DNA of 64,000 nucleotides from Nemertoderma westbladi (lineage: Eukaryota > Xenacoelomorpha > Nemertodermatida > Nemertodermatidae), in assembly GCA_032718475.1 (NCBI GenBank), contig JAUCBJ010008313.1, positions 186,001 to 250,000 on the forward strand, in the 5' to 3' direction. The position numbers were made by a program, and so were the translations under genes. This document shows, piece after piece, positions 63,286 to 64,000 of the stretch (its first letter is position 1; every line of letters begins with the position of its first letter). The notes beneath the pieces were generated by a model, which was not told the origin of the DNA, did no database searches, and saw only the letters and a list, made by a program, of their open reading frames with translations.

Positions 63286-64000
63286 TTCTCTGGAACTGTT
63301 GGTTTTACCTTTGAAAAAAGATTCAGTCCAGATTGTGGTTCAGATAACACATACCAAGTTTCAGAAAATATTGTAGTTTATGTCCAAATTACCGATTTTC
63401 TATCAAAATGCATCTGTTTGCAGTGGTTGTCATGGAAACTGAAAAATAGAACAATGTAATTCGGATGCAGAATAAGTCATATAATGGGGGTAGGTCTTGG
63501 TCCCAAGTCATAATACTATTAACTTGTGCTTCAAATAATCATTTTATAAATTTTAACATTTGTTTAGTCTTGTTGCTATGGTAACTGGATTTTCTAATTA
63601 ACCTCGAACGGCTTGGATATGGACCTTATATATTAGTTGCAAAACCCCAAGTTTATATATATTACAGTTTTGCTACAAATAGTGTATTGAATTTAGACTT
63701 GAATGATATAGACTTTAATAAACTCCAGTTACCATGGTAACAAGATATTTCTGGAATGATTTGAGTTTCACTAAAAGTTCCAACTAGTGGTCCAGATAAC
63801 ACATACCCAGTTTTGTAAAATTTTATCGCGAATTCTATGTCCAAATGAATAATTTTTGTATAATAACATCTGTTTTCTGCGGTTGTCATGGTAACTGAAA
63901 AATATAACAATGTAATTCGGATGCAGAATAAGTTATATAGTGGGGGTAGGGGTTGGTCCCAAGTCATAACAACTTGCCCTTAGGCTTCAAATTATCATTT
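63286..64000. repeat. About 450-bp tandem repeat, running off the window end
   Basis: The first unit ('CAGATAACACATACCAAGTTT' block at about 63343) recurs about 450 bases later ('CAGATAACACATACCCAGTTT' block at about 63792). Later shared blocks are GTAATTCGGATGCAGAATAAG and TGGGGGTAGG. Each unit holds RFX X-box-like palindromes (see findings). Confidence 0.75.

Overview
The window looks like nuclear DNA from a metazoan, most likely a marine invertebrate. It is AT-rich and holds eukaryotic retroelements of several classes, TATA/CCAAT-type LTR promoters, AATAAA signals, a possible signal-peptide exon ending in a GT splice donor, and long G or C homopolymers. Nothing in it fixes the phylum. Almost the whole window is mobile-element sequence in various states of decay. 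I see no complete host gene, tRNA, rRNA or CRISPR array.

Layout. (1) 734-4158 is a BEL/Pao pol relic (BEL-1) with RT, RNase H and integrase in shifted frames. Its 3' flank is a tandem array split by a 4.49-kb minus-strand retroelement (4433-8920) with a 16-bp flanking repeat. That element encodes a CXC-like Cys cluster, a PPTQ-repeat linker, an RT and a C-terminal CCHC plus nuclease-like region. A 5'-truncated, A-tailed relative sits at 9326-9770. (2) 10201-39878 is one large composite LTR element bounded by the 5-bp duplication AGGTC: LTR - internal 1 (about 14 kb) - LTR - internal 2 (about 8.9 kb) - LTR, each LTR about 2.24 kb. The internals are BEL/Pao. Internal 1 has gag, protease, RT, RNase H and integrase, then about 3.7 kb of unrecognised accessory coding sequence ending in three zinc knuckles. 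Internal 2 lost RT to integrase in a 4.35-kb deletion but kept the accessory block. An 18-bp palindrome of the type CCAAACCYGCGGGTTTGG recurs eight times in internal 1 and five times in internal 2, in all three codon frames and in noncoding parts.

(3) 39884-43290 is AT-rich, gene-poor DNA with a long hairpin and a G tract. (4) 43292-47210 holds a broken Ulp1/SENP-like protease, about 1 kb of GC-rich hairpin-forming repeats, and a third decayed member of the RT family at 4433-8920. (5) 47696-55691 has three LINEs: a minus-strand APE-type RT relic, a minus-strand 3' LINE end, and a nearly complete two-ORF plus-strand LINE with an (ATT)n tail. (6) 56826-56934 is a possible host exon 1 encoding a signal peptide. 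(7) 58687-64000 holds another LINE relic, a copia-type gag relic, a piggyBac-like MITE with TTAA flanks, a PIF1-helicase fragment, and a roughly 450-bp repeat whose neighbourhood is rich in RFX X-box-like palindromes.

How parts relate. The two BEL internals are complementary defective copies. Where one is broken the other often is not, so comparing them shows which reading frames were once continuous. The non-LTR family with the DASN / TQGDPLAM RT signature appears three times in different states, which helps define its domain order. All protein-family calls were made by eye from motifs; no searches were run.
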